From positions 1 to 64,000 of the forward strand of contig JAQFVV010012971.1 in NCBI GenBank assembly GCA_028023455.1: 64,000 nucleotides of DNA. Direction: 5' to 3'. The translations under genes and the position numbers were made by a program. A model generated the notes under the pieces. The model was given only the letters and a program-made list of their open reading frames with translations. It was not told where the DNA came from and ran no database searches. Position 1 is the first letter of the stretch. Each line of letters opens with the position of its first letter. Shown here in pieces: positions 53,238 through 64,000 of the stretch. Source of the stretch: Epiperipatus broadwayi. Lineage: Eukaryota > Onychophora > Udeonychophora > Euonychophora > Peripatidae.

Positions 53238-53894
53238 ATGCAAAAGATGATGAAAATGGTGATGAATATGATGGAAGAAATGTGTCAAGAATTCAGGCAA
53301 AGTTGGTAAGAAGTCATTGCGGAACTAAAAGAAATCAGGCAAGATCAGCAAGAATTTGTTGCAGAAATAAGAGAAATAAGATGTGAAATTACAGGAAAGG
53401 TAGAGAAAAATCAAGAGATCATAGAAGTAGATTTTATCAAAGAAAATAAGGAAGTTGAGGTCATCAAAGAGATAGTGGTAAATATATTAGTTTGGAAATA
53501 GAAATTGAATTAGAATCAGATAATGTTGCGTCAGATAAAGTAGAAACAAATGTAGATCAAGAAATAGAAGAGAAATATAAATTCAAGGTAGAAGATAGTG
53601 TAAAAAGAGTTTTTACAAAGAATTAAAAATAAAAGGTTTAAAGTAAACGTTCATGTTCGTAGATTTAAAAATAGATTTAAAAAAAGAAAGTGTAGAAAAA
53701 AATATTTCCAGATTGAAGTAATTCAGAGTTTGTCTAAATATCAAGGTTCTCTGATTTACAAAGTTGAAAATAGAATGGAAAGAGAAAGAGATAAAGTAAT
53801 AAATTATAAAAGCAGGATAGATAAGACCGGAAATTTAGTTTATATTATAGAATTAGTAGAAAGAAAAAACCGCCTGATAACGTTTAAAAGTTAG
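53238..53894 (+). pseudogene. Degenerate gag-like, coiled-coil-rich coding region
   Basis: From ATG 53238 the frame reads MQKMMKMVMNMMEEMCQEF, a TAA, then ELKEIRQDQQEFVAEIREI and EKNQEIIEVDFIKEN, a heptad-like Glu/Lys/Ile coiled coil. After further stops and shifts a basic part follows (IKNKRFKVNVHVRRFKNRFK, then KKRKCRKKYFQ) and an end block GNLVYIIELVERKNRLITF. That is coiled coil, then Arg/Lys-rich tail, in the place where gag should be. I recognise no zinc knuckle or capsid signature. The basic tail is reminiscent of the one at 760-905 but I cannot show homology. Confidence 0.45.
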
Positions 53895-55285
53895 TAATAG
53901 GGACAGAATATTAAAGTAAACAAAAACAATGAGGACTGGAAATGGACTATGAGTAAAATAATAATTTTGACATAGGTGAAAAGCCTGGATTATAATTTTG
54001 TTATTTAAAATGATGGATTGTTTTGTCAAATAATAATAACAGAGGTTTTGTAAAATAAAAGTTTTTTTTCTTTTTCTCCATGCTCATATTAATTAAGAAA
54101 AATGTTTGTAAATAAATAAGTAGGTCAAATAGTTAAAATAAAATCGATAAAGTAAATAATAATGAATAATGAATCGTAATAAAGTGAGTTGTTTTCGAAT
54201 AGACGCAAGTTAATAAAAGTTGAATAAATAAATGGATCGTAATAAAGTAAAAGTTTTTTTTTTAATACACGCATGTTAAATAAAGAAGTTAAAGTAATGG
54301 TTTAAAAATAATATTGTAATATAAATAATGTTGAAATAATGTTCGTAATGGTTTGAAATAATATTGTAAGATTAGATTAATATAAGTAAATATGTTAAAA
54401 TAATATTCGAGTTAAGGTTAGTATAGATAAAGGTTTAAGATATTGGTCATATGATTTAAAAATGATAGTGTAATGTTCATAAATAAAAATATAAAGTCAA
54501 TCTAAGTTGTATTAAGAGGGTATAAGTATACATGTGTATATATGTGCACATACACTGGTAATATTCGGTAAATACGATACCTCATGTTGCATATCTGAAA
54601 AATGTATTTATCCAGATATCCTTTTATGTTATTTTTTGTCACTGCTGCACCTCATGATGCATGCAAGAAGGGATTTATTTATTATAGATTCCCTGTAAGC
54701 AAGTCCATAAATAACTTGATATTTAGAATATTAGTAAGTATATAATTGTGCTGGACGTATACACATGTGTAGGAATTTTTCTATAGCAAAAGGGCATGAG
54801 GGTAGTATAGAAATAAGTTTAGTTAAGGATAAGTTAAAGCTGCTGTCTGGATAAATTTTAATACCTGTAATGGACTTATCAGGGGTCATTCCTCGTTTTC
54901 CAAAGCATAAGACAGAAATGGACAGTTGAAAATTCCTGCCATTCACAGCGACCTTTTTTTTTTCAAGTCTGGTAGAAACCCAGCAAATGAAGCTTCAATT
55001 TTATATATGTGTAAGTCGGTATAAATCAGCAAATCTGCTTCCGCTTCATTTTCCAAAAGATCTCTGTGCCACAAAATTAGTTTGTCCCGGTGGTCGTTAT
55101 CCACGATTTAGATCATTGTGAGCACTGTATTCGGCATAGATTGAAGGAAAGGATAGTCAAAACAGATTGCCCTTAGTATGTAAAGTGAAAGATATGAAAA
55201 GCAAACTTAAAAAATTAATGAATATTTACAATTAAGAATTAAAGTTGTCAGAATAAAATGGTCAAAAACGACGCGTTTTATTCTC

Positions 55286-55299
55286 AAATGGAGGGGATA
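55286..55299 (+). promoter_or_regulatory. Polypurine tract before the 3' LTR
   Basis: AAATGGAGGGGATA lies immediately 5' of the LTR start TGTAATG. This is the expected site for plus-strand DNA priming and fixes the LTR boundary. Confidence 0.8.
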
Positions 55300-57019
55300 T
55301 GTAATGTGCCAAGTCCATATTGGCACATATATAAAATAATTTTATCTAAAAAAATTATTAAAGTAAGGAATCAACAAACCAATAAATAAGTTATAAAAAT
55401 CTCAAGTTTTTTTATTAAACGAAATGTAGTTTGTTTTCGTAAACGTAAATTTAAAAGTCTAAGTGTTGTTGAAATAAAATTTACAATTAATTAATTAAAA
55501 GGGGGGAGGGGGAGTTTTCCTATAGAAAAAACTAAGAGTTCATAAAAGAAAGTAAAGAGTTTTATTGTTATTATTAATTGAAAAAGTTAAAAGTCTAAAA
55601 TATAAATCTCATTTCATTCGAGTTTATTAGGATAAATTATACATGTGCATAAATGTAAGCTTGTTAATAAAATATATAATAAATGTGTGTATATGTGCAT
55701 GTTAAAATCATATTGAGAAAAACACATGAAAATAAATGTTAAAATGAGAGTTAAATAACATATATTTAAAAACACAGCGATGGGCTACTAATTAAAAGTA
55801 TAAAAACAACACGTGTGATGGCTACTACTAATTAATCAATTTTCAAAAACATATTGTCAGCGGATTAGTTAATAAAGGAATTTCGACAACAGATATTTCC
55901 AGAGGATATTAAAGGGACAATACGTTCCAGGTATAAATAGACAATTTTTTATTGGACAGTCAGTGAGAACAATCAGTTGAGTTAATTGTATCAGAGGTCA
56001 GTTTATTATGTATCAGTCAGAAATGCAGGGTTAAAAACCCATGGGAAACATACGTCTCTTCAGCCTGAAGTCCGATGAAAACAGCCAATATACCCAATCT
56101 TAAATAATGTCTGTGTAACAGCTTGAAGAATCTCCATCAGTATCTATTTGTCTCCAGGAATAATATCAACTAATAATCATCAAATCTCTGCAGGAAAACT
56201 TCAAATATAGCTGGTTAGATATACTTTATTAGAAGCAGCTAACATCAAGCAATATCCATGTTCCAAAAATCCTAGGTAAAACATTTTCTTATTCTCTTTT
56301 ATATATAGTAGCCATTGCATTCATAAGAAAATTTGTCTAGCCTCCAAGAGCCATAATTATATGAACTCTATAGCACATAAAAATGAACTATTAATTTGTG
56401 TGTTCTAAACATATGTGTTTTATATTATGTAATGCTTTATTAGATGTGTCAGTGTGTGAATTAATATGTGCATGATTATTATATTTGAAATACCAATATT
56501 ATGTTAGTAAATACGATTTGAAAATATTTAAATTTAGAGTATAAATGATAATTAAAATAAAATGTCTTTAAACTTAAAACTTTATTCGTCAGTCAATTCT
56601 TTTAGCATTTCTTTTTACCAACTCTTTTATCAATTCTTTCACCACTACTTTTGTATAAGTTGTTAATGATTAAAAAATAGGCTGAGCTAGTTAAGGGAAT
56701 TGTTTCGAGCACTGGATTATGAGCCTACTGTCCAAATACATTAATCTTAGAGTAGCTGGTGCCCAGGGTTTACTCCGAAACAAAAAAATGTTTGGATAGT
56801 AAGGGTTTGAATCTAGCAGCCGAGGCGGGCCATGATCTGATTGTGGGTATGGTTGATAGTTAAAGCTATCAATAATATTTCTCACTTTGCTCAAACATGC
56901 CGGTTTGTTCACGTAACATTTATAATTAAGTAAGATTATAAATGTATTATAAAGAAGTTTGAAACCAGCCAAAACATCTGCAGCATAAGTAATATCTTCT
57001 GTGGAGCAAACCTGGTACA
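55300..57019 (+). mobile_element. 3' LTR (1720 bp)
   Basis: Starts TGTAATGTGCC and ends CTGGTACA. TATAAATAG is at 55933-55941 and AATAAAATG near 56558. It differs from the 5' LTR by dispersed substitutions and by a segment of about 56 bp at 56024-56079 flanked by GAAA. The flank after it is ATATGG; a target duplication cannot be tested because the 5' LTR start is lost. A 109-codon minus-strand frame in it (56691-57020) is not a gene. From 57020 to 59650 I see no supported gene. Confidence 0.88.
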
Positions 57020-59665
57020 ATATGGAACTTGTTTAATCCAGTTTTGGTTTTCTCTTTATTCCAGATCTATCATTTTTGAAAATTAGTATTATTATTTTTA
57101 AGCTTCAACTTGATATTTGCAATTGCAAAATATTATCCAAATCTACATCAGAACTTTTTAAAGTATCGACATACTGATAAAAACCATCTTCTATTTATTA
57201 GTGCTGTGTATATCATATTTGCCTTCCATTACTCAGACTTCAAATACATTTTATGTGGACCTCTACAGGAAGTGTGGGTAGCAAATAACACTATCATAGA
57301 CTGAAGAAATTACTCTAAAAATCTTCATACCCATAACATGTTTCCAAATTCCATTGTTGCTTCTAAACATCATATTCAAATTATTTTTCTCAAATGATAA
57401 TAATGTTTTGACAGAGTGAACTATTAAGAGCTGGTCTAACTATATGGGTGTGATGATAGAATACTTGATTTAATACAATCTTAAAGGCTGTTTATTCATA
57501 TTTTAACTGCCATCATTCATATCTTATTGGACATGTATCTTATCCATGAATTCTTTGCATCTTACCTAGTAAAAATTCTATGTAAGCATTAAGTGTTGGA
57601 TTATTTTCAGATGAGATAACCAATTCTCCAACAACATCTATCATACCTGATAATAAAAAAACTTCATGTAGATAACTGAATATTTTCTTTAAGTAAAGGT
57701 GGTTTCCAGATATATATTATAAAATTCTGAATGTATTACAACTAAACTTGTTGTTTGTTACCTTGACACTGATTTCTCAGTTAAATATGTAATTATGTTT
57801 TGTTGATTAACATCTAATTCATTATTGCTTTGTTCTGTAAAAGTGGCATCATAATTTTTTTCAAGGTTTATTTTTTAAATATCACCTGCATCAATATTTG
57901 TCTGAATAATTTAAAAGATGCTTCCACAGTGGAAAACATTCTTTTGCTGCCTCTTCTCCAGAACTAGATTATGCAATAATTATTATTACCAATAGCTCTA
58001 ACAAACGGCAGATATTAAGAATGATTTATCTCTATTTTCTACAATTAATTATAATCTCTTTTTTTGTTTCAGAGTCATTTATTATTATTTCCTTTCTTTG
58101 CTCTTCTGATAAACAGAAATCCTTTTTTGCATTGAACTCAGAATCTAGTTTTATAATGATCAGCATTTTATCCTGTAGAGTGATAGGGATGAGATATGGC
58201 AGATCTTTATAGTTATTCAAAATTAATATTTATATGTATAGATCATTTCATTATGCTCCAATATGCTGACAATGTTGGCAATTTGAGTTCATTCCTTAAT
58301 ACTTTACAAATAATTAAACTTAATCAAATATCATTTCTGTCAGTCTCATAATAATTTCAATTATCCAAAAGCAATTGCAACAAAAAGAAATAGAATGTAA
58401 ATATTTCTAATTGAAATCAGTTGCAAAAAACATATTAACAAATGGGTGGGTATATACTGTACTTATTTATATATTACTAAATTTTCATGCATTTTTTATC
58501 TTCTTAAAAAAAGATTTCATTTTTTTCTAGAGCATTAGCACTGATTATCTTTCTGCTCTCAATCAGTTCCAAAACTACTCTAACTATAAATACTCTTTAA
58601 TCTTCATGTTATATTTGCCAATATATTCCATGACAAATTTAGATCTTTCCATTGTTTCAAGAATTTTTTGCTCTGGTCTTAAACAATAATTATTTTTCTA
58701 TTAACTTGAAATATTTTCAGTTTTACAACTAGTCTTGTTTTGATATGAGGGGGGAAGGGTCAGTTCATAACAATTTCATTTTTACACTTACTGAGTTAGT
58801 AAATCAAATCAAGTTATATAACACATGACTTAATTTGATAAGCTTGTATTTCATAAAATAAAGTTAAGTCACATGATGTATTATTTTATTTACTATTACA
58901 GTTTTGCTTTTAAGTCTTAGGTGATGTTGCATTGCTAAGACTATTAATGTATGGTGTGCTGAAGAGTTTTCAGACCTATACATCTATGAAGACAGATAGG
59001 TGTCTAAAAATTTCAGATTTTCTACTTAATAGTTAAGTATCAGATAACTGCTGACTTTGAATTGGCATTTTAGATCTAGTATTTAAAATATCCTAATGCC
59101 TCACTGAGAATAGCCAATAGCTTGAAACCGTTTGGGAATGGGAATGTTTCTAGATAGAATTGTTAAATGTTTTTTTCTTGCAGGCATTTTATTCATGCTC
59201 ATTATATTATTTTACTTATTGAGTTACTTGTTTTGCTAGTCCATTCATAGCAATAGTTTATTGATATGCCTATATTAATTTGTTTTTGCATATTTCATTT
59301 TTATATACAATCAAAATTATTTTAATAATAATGCTTTCATTCATAAATTGGAGTCTTTTAAATATCTTTCATTTAGTTTCAAACATTTTACATGAGTATA
59401 TCTTTTTTTTTGTATAGTTTCATTTGCTAGTCATATAATTCCAAAAGTCTATACTTTTCACTTCTCCAAATTTAACATATTTAAATATCTATAAAAGTCT
59501 ACAACAAAAGGACTATATAAACATGTTTGTGTTTAGACATAAAATGACATAAATAGAGAGATTTGAACTAGGGATTTTTGAGTCTATCTATCCCTTTTCT
59601 TTCTCAAGTAACCAATACACATTTTGTGCAATACGTAGTTTGTGCAGAAACACTACTCATTAGTT

Positions 59666-59834
59666 GGCCAGATCATAATCTTCCACACATATCAGTGTTC
59701 AGTTTATGAAATGGACGGTTGAATAATTTTATTGATGAAAAGTTTGGAGATTATCCATTAATGTTTGAGGAATTGCTATCTTAATATAAACCAAGCATTG
59801 ATTGTATATATGTGTGGAAGATTATGATCTGGCC
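59666..59834. mobile_element. MITE with perfect 27-bp terminal inverted repeats (169 bp)
   Basis: The left end GGCCAGATCATAATCTTCCA...(59666-59692) and right end (59808-59834) are exact reverse complements for 27 bp. The interior is unrelated and non-coding. I cannot assign a superfamily, and no clear target duplication is seen. Confidence 0.85.
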
Positions 59835-60098
59835 TTCTGATGACTGCTGGTTCTACATGGTATACATATATTGGAGATCATGTAACTTTTTTGCATGTGC
59901 ATAGTCATGTGTATTGGCTGCTTGAGATAGGGTAAAGAACAAATAAATTGAAAAATCCCAAGTCAAATTACTCTGTTTACATATATAAGAAACGTTCAAT
60001 ATAAGCAAATTGCATACTGCCTTAGAATAACATGATATAATAATATAAGAGCTGTTGAAGTTTATTATGCAGTTTAAAAATTAAGATGATAATATATA

Positions 60099-60387
60099 TT
60101 ATTAAACAAGGCAAAACTCTCCATACAGTAGTGCCAGCCTGTGCCAACCAGAGTAATCAATGGATGCCAGAAGGCTTGTGCATAAAATCCCTATTTGGTG
60201 CCTACTCATCCAATATCCCCAGATTACTTTCTGGCTTGTGGCTTTGTCAGTGAGGAGCCTTGGATCTGAGAGCACTGCACCTAGATCTAAGATAGGGACT
60301 TTATGCACGAGCCTTCTGGCATCCATTGATTACTCTGGTTAGCACAGGATGGCACTACTGTATGGAGAGTTTTGCCTTGTTTAATAA
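60099..60387. mobile_element. Foldback MITE, about 290 bp
   Basis: Arms of about 95-100 bp start ATTAAACAAGGCAAAACTCT and run through GCCA, ACCAGAGTAATCAATGGATG and CCAGAAGGCT to GTGCATAAA. They are near-identical on the two strands. The spacer (about 60200-60285) is asymmetric. It is markedly richer in G+C than its neighbours. A diverged relative lies at 62208-62370. Confidence 0.88.
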
Positions 60388-60567
60388 CAATTATGTGCTA
60401 GTATATCAGATGGTGATCATGTGATGTTTAGTGGTTTAATATATTATTAAGAAAGTAAAGCATTTTGTAAGCTACTTCCATGACATTGATGAAGGATTAT
60501 GCTTCTTCGAGCTAAAGTTCTTGTTCAATTAATATTTACTAACCTATCCATTAGAATAAAGAACTTA

Positions 60568-60571
<4 letters not shown>

Positions 60572-60661
<90 letters not shown>

Positions 60662-60664
60662 ATA
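60572..60664. repeat. (TTA)n array with inverted end
   Basis: About 29 TTA units ending TTATTATAATAAT, that is, with a strand-flipped last few units. 60670-61900 has no recognised gene. Confidence 0.95.
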
Positions 60665-61903
60665 ATATATCATGCATGCTGTTTTTTAAAAATATTAGTA
60701 ATAAGATATATGTCAAATAAAAATATAAAAAAATTGCAATCTATCAAGGAATATTAGAAAACGGCAAGTGAAGTGTAGATTTCATTATAAGGCGAAATAT
60801 AAAATCGTTAGATATATATGAATTTATTAAAACTGTATTCATTAGTTATACTGTCGTGGGGAACATCATATGTACATTAACACAATGTTTACTTAGCATT
60901 TCTTTAGAATTGTAATTTGAGGACAAATATTCTTTGTATTTTTATAAAATACGTTGAATTATCTCTTTAACGACTGGATAATCCTATGTTTACGTTTCTT
61001 CCTTCTTAACCACTTAAAAAATAAAAATAAAATGAAATTAATTGGTTTATAAACCTTTTAAACTTTAAAAAGTTAATAAAACAGCAATTGTTTTTTTAAT
61101 GTATAATTTATAAACATCACCATCTTCACGCAAACTATCTTCCTGTTACCTGGAAACAGGAATAATAAATCATTTACAACTTTATTATAAAAAGATGCTA
61201 TAATTAATATGACATTTTTTTAAATGACAAGACAGTAAATACCTGATGGTGTTATATCTAAAAATAATTCACAGATTCGTGCTTTGTAAATTTAATTCAA
61301 CATTCTTTTCCAATAAAGCAAATAACTGGTATTTTTAATTCAATGTTTCTAATATGTGCTGATTTTTTATAACTGTTTATAGCAAATACTCAAGTTGGTG
61401 CACCAGCAGTTGCTTGCTGCTTTGTTGAGATGAAATTCTGCGCTGAAGAACAAACAAAATATAGGTTCTTGAAATTTATTTTTTTTTTACTTTTAGATAT
61501 TTGGAAAAAAACTCCCAAGGTTCGTGTAAAAGAATAATATATATATGCTCTAAATCTACCTAAGCTATGAATTATGAATAATGTATCACTTTTTTTTAAA
61601 AAAAAAGTAATATACGTTAAATGCTTTCGTTACAAATAGATGACTGCATATTTAAGAATATTTGTCGGTTATTCTTTACTATCAAACTGGGTACATGTCT
61701 GCGCGCGCAATATAATTTCCACAAACACCACTGCTATATTGTAAATACTTCTACTTAGGTTAATCAATTTTCATTATAAACGAGCGTAAATGTGATGTGA
61801 TGTGATGTATTATGGCTTCTCCTTAAACGAAGTCAAGAATATCTGAGCAATTATGCCCAGATAAACCTGTTAGCCACTTTATTTTACATTCCCCACTCTA
61901 AAT

Positions 61904-62176
61904 TTACCCATAATTTGCTCTATCCCATTTCCACAACATAATCTTTGTCAACTCTATAACCTTTATATTTAAATCCCCCTTATCTTTTCCCAAACCCAGC
62001 ATAGAAACCAATAATTCACTTTCTGTATAATCACTCTTTTCATATTTATTTTTCCATAACTTCATTATATGTACCCTTTCTGTTTTCAAACATTTACATT
62101 CAATTAACAAATGCCTAATATTTTCGATTCTTTCCTTACATAATTTACAAGATAAATCACCCATATTTTTCCACAC
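61904..62176 (-). pseudogene. LINE ORF2 C-terminal fragment with CCHC motif
   Basis: Ninety codons open on the minus strand. Residues 10-27 read CKLCKERIENIRHLLIEC, C-x2-C-x8-H-x4-C, the same spacing as in the L1/Tx1-like fragment at 31605-31658. Downstream is a leucine/lysine-rich tail ending MLWKWDRANYG. This motif closes the ORF2 of several LINE clades and is the only recognisable part here. The RT domain is absent within the window's adjacent sequence, so this is a short remnant. Clade not resolved. Confidence 0.65.
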
Positions 62177-62207
62177 AATTAGTGCTACCTAGTGTAAGCT
62201 CTAGTAA

Positions 62208-62370
62208 ATAATAGATTTCAGAAGATTGTGTATAATAGTCCCATTGAATGCCTTTCTATCCATTATCCCCAGACTAGTTTCTACTTTATGGCTTTCATAA
62301 AAGATCTTTAAACCTAGGGAAGTACAACTGGATCTTTGGATCTAATGTACCCTCCAGCATCCACCTTTTA
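62208..62370. mobile_element. Diverged copy of the 60.1 kb MITE
   Basis: TATCCATTATCCCCAGACTAG, TTTATGGCTTTC, GATCTTTGGATCTAATGTACC and CCAGCATCCACC line up in order with the interior and right arm of 60150-60330. Much older than that copy. 62370-63265 shows nothing else recognised. Confidence 0.65.
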
Positions 62371-63269
62371 TTTTTTTGCTTAACTATAAAAATATCAGCC
62401 CCTAGTGAAATCACAATATGTTTTCAGTCTAAAGGTAATTTACTTGTATAGTCATACACATCTGAACCCAGTTTAATATCCATATATTTTTGTGCTCTCA
62501 CTTTTTTAATTACCTTTAACCTTTGTTTAGGATTTGCATTATATTACATGATCACATTCTTTTATACTTGCAAAAACTGTTAGAACAATTGTAAATTTTT
62601 CCTCTTACTGTTTTGCTACTGTCTTAACAACAAGTAGTGATCTTGTAATGTCTAAATATTACAATTGTATAAATGACTGAAATTTTATAATCAGAATTGT
62701 GTGTATTTTGTTAGCTAATTAATGTGGTGTTTTCATTAATCCTATTATATTTTGTAATTAATAATCTTATTTTTCATTGTATTATTCTATAATAATAAGT
62801 GTGTTTAACTTTACTTATTTTAATGATTGTCAATGAATTCTGCACTAAGCACTTTTATATTCATTTGATATACCTTCTTGAATTGCATTTTCACAATTAT
62901 TTTTTTTTAATTATTCTTTTACATTTAATTACTTAGCAAATTCCCTTGAATCTTTTGTGTTGGACTTTAGATCAGATATACTTTTGCAATGATAACGCGC
63001 GATTCAAGATTTCTTATGTTTTCAATTTGTTTTAAGAGGAAACATTTCTACTAATTTTCAATCTATAAATACAATAGAACATAGAATTGACTCTATGATA
63101 ACCTGAAGAAATCTTCTCACTCTTTACAAAAATGGAGTTATATTTTTCCTTTAGAATATTTTATTAATTATTAAATGTGAACCTTTATTATAAATACCAT
63201 AAATACTGAACTTAAAAATAAAAACATTATTCTTTAAACTATTTAATTCTTATTTTTCTTTTAGTAATA

Positions 63270-63469
63270 ATAATAATGTGAAAGGCTAAAACCTTTGCGC
63301 CTTAAAATGCTTATATGACAGCCAATCAGATATAATAATGACTGCACAGGAAACTCTCAAGTCAACACACTTGAGAGTTTCCTGGGCAGTCATTATTACA
63401 TCTGATTGGCTGTCATATGAGCATTTTTAAAGTGCTTCTGTCAAAGGTTTTAGCCTTTCATGTTATTAC
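63270..63469. mobile_element. Foldback MITE, about 200 bp, almost fully palindromic
   Basis: The left arm (GTGAAAGGCTAAAACCTTTG ... ATGACAGCCAATCAGAT ... CAGGAAACTCTCAAG) is mirrored by the right arm, leaving a loop of about 8 bp near 63362-63369. The left arm lacks a few bases present on the right (about 63430-63440). 63470-64000 is AT-rich with nothing recognised. Confidence 0.88.
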
Positions 63470-64000
63470 TATATCATTTGCTTGTGCCTAATAAATTAAT
63501 ATATTTACGTTTATTGATAATAACATAGTCCTATTATTTATCTTTTTGATACATCCATCTTGCAGTCATCTGATGATCAATCTCCTTTGAGCTATTATCT
63601 CTCTCTTGATTTTAAAGATGTTAGATTTTAGATCAATGAAAAATGAAAATAAAATTAAGCAATCCAAAAAAGTTCTTATTCTAAGCTTGATCTTGAATAT
63701 TAAAGTTTAAAATCCTGCAAGAAAGTTCACATATTTATTGCTTATTTGTGGGTACTGATACACATAAAAAGTCAAACTTTATTCATTAAAGCATACTTGA
63801 ATCACATAGCCTCCTTTGCAACTAATTATTCTACTGTTGATTACCTGAGTAGCTGAGTATAAACTTTGACTATATTGCAATCATTTCAGTGAATAACTCA
63901 ACAATAATTTTATAAATATCCTTAAAAATAATATAACTATCTATACATATTACTTATACAGATATAAAATCTACCTCTAAACATTGGCATGACTATTAAG

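Larger units (their letters stand above)
52836..55299 (+). mobile_element. Internal region of the LTR element, no intact pol
   Basis: 2464 bp between the LTRs, far too short for gag-pol. It contains a Glu/Lys-rich degenerate gag-like part (53238-53894) and a middle stretch with no coding signal. The 3' part (about 54560-55280) is richer in G+C. There, short readable pieces such as KDSQNRLPLVCKVKDMKSK (about 55150-55210) could be a pol or gag tail. It is best read as a deletion derivative that depended on another element's enzymes. Confidence 0.65.

Noticed and set aside
56691-57020. 109-codon minus-strand frame
   Set aside because: Lies in the U5/R part of the 3' LTR. The matching part of the 5' LTR does not keep it open in the same way and it has no recognisable domain.
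58032-58220. 62-codon minus-strand frame, and its plus-strand partner at 58021-58212, as a host exon
   Set aside because: No recognisable motif, low complexity in the second half, and no supporting splice or neighbouring exon signal.

Overview
This is nuclear DNA from an animal with a very AT-rich genome (about three quarters A+T by eye), almost certainly an invertebrate. The evidence is the repeat content. It holds an arthropod/mollusc/cnidarian-style mix of Penelope-like, RTE-like, L1/Tx1-like, Jockey/I-type, Ty3-type LTR and hAT elements, with long (TA)n, (GATA)n and (TTA)n arrays and many foldback MITEs. I cannot name the clade from this window. I found no convincing host exon, tRNA, rRNA, CRISPR or operon. 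Every protein-coding signal I can support is a transposable-element remnant, and each carries stops or frameshifts or is truncated.

Layout. 1-5.6 kb: basic ORF fragments, then the first copy (+) of a giant non-coding repeat ending in GGTTACA. 6.6 kb: a tiny RTE 3' tail with perfect target-site duplications. 8.1-10.1 kb: a heavily decayed LINE. 10.2-13.5 kb: a (GATA)n array joined to two near-identical Penelope-like fragments arranged head to head as a 2.7 kb palindrome. 13.5-14.1 kb: two smaller palindromes. 14.1-19.3 kb: the second giant-repeat copy (-). 19.3-21.2 kb: a solo-LTR candidate. 24.4-30.1 kb: a MITE, a (GATA/GACA)n array, and a 4.25 kb AT-rich block with TG...CA ends bounded by (TA)n arrays. 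30.5-32.0 kb: an L1/Tx1-like LINE fragment. 33.1 kb: a decayed hammerhead-like motif. 33.2-35.0 kb: an RTE-like LINE that is the evident relative of the tail at 6.6 kb. 37.8-38.7 kb: a broken gag gene (-). 39.3-40.7 kb: a solo-LTR candidate. 43.7-47.0 kb: the third giant-repeat copy (-). 47.5-48.6 kb: an internally deleted hAT element. 50.4 kb: a long (TTA)n. 51.2-57.0 kb: an LTR element with two ~1.7 kb LTRs, a PBS-like site, a PPT and only a degenerate gag-like interior. 59.7-63.5 kb: three foldback MITEs, a divergent copy of one of them, and a LINE C-terminal zinc-motif fragment.

Two themes tie the window together. First, element ends of the form TGTA.../...TACA repeatedly sit directly against (TA)n arrays, so these arrays either attract insertions or grow at element ends. 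Second, inverted (snap-back) duplication recurs at every scale, from the 2.7 kb Penelope palindrome to ~100 bp zero-loop palindromes and strand-flipped ends of TTA arrays. The least familiar objects are the 4.5-5 kb repeat family (three copies, possibly giant LTRs) and the degenerate hammerhead-ribozyme motifs associated with Penelope-type tails.
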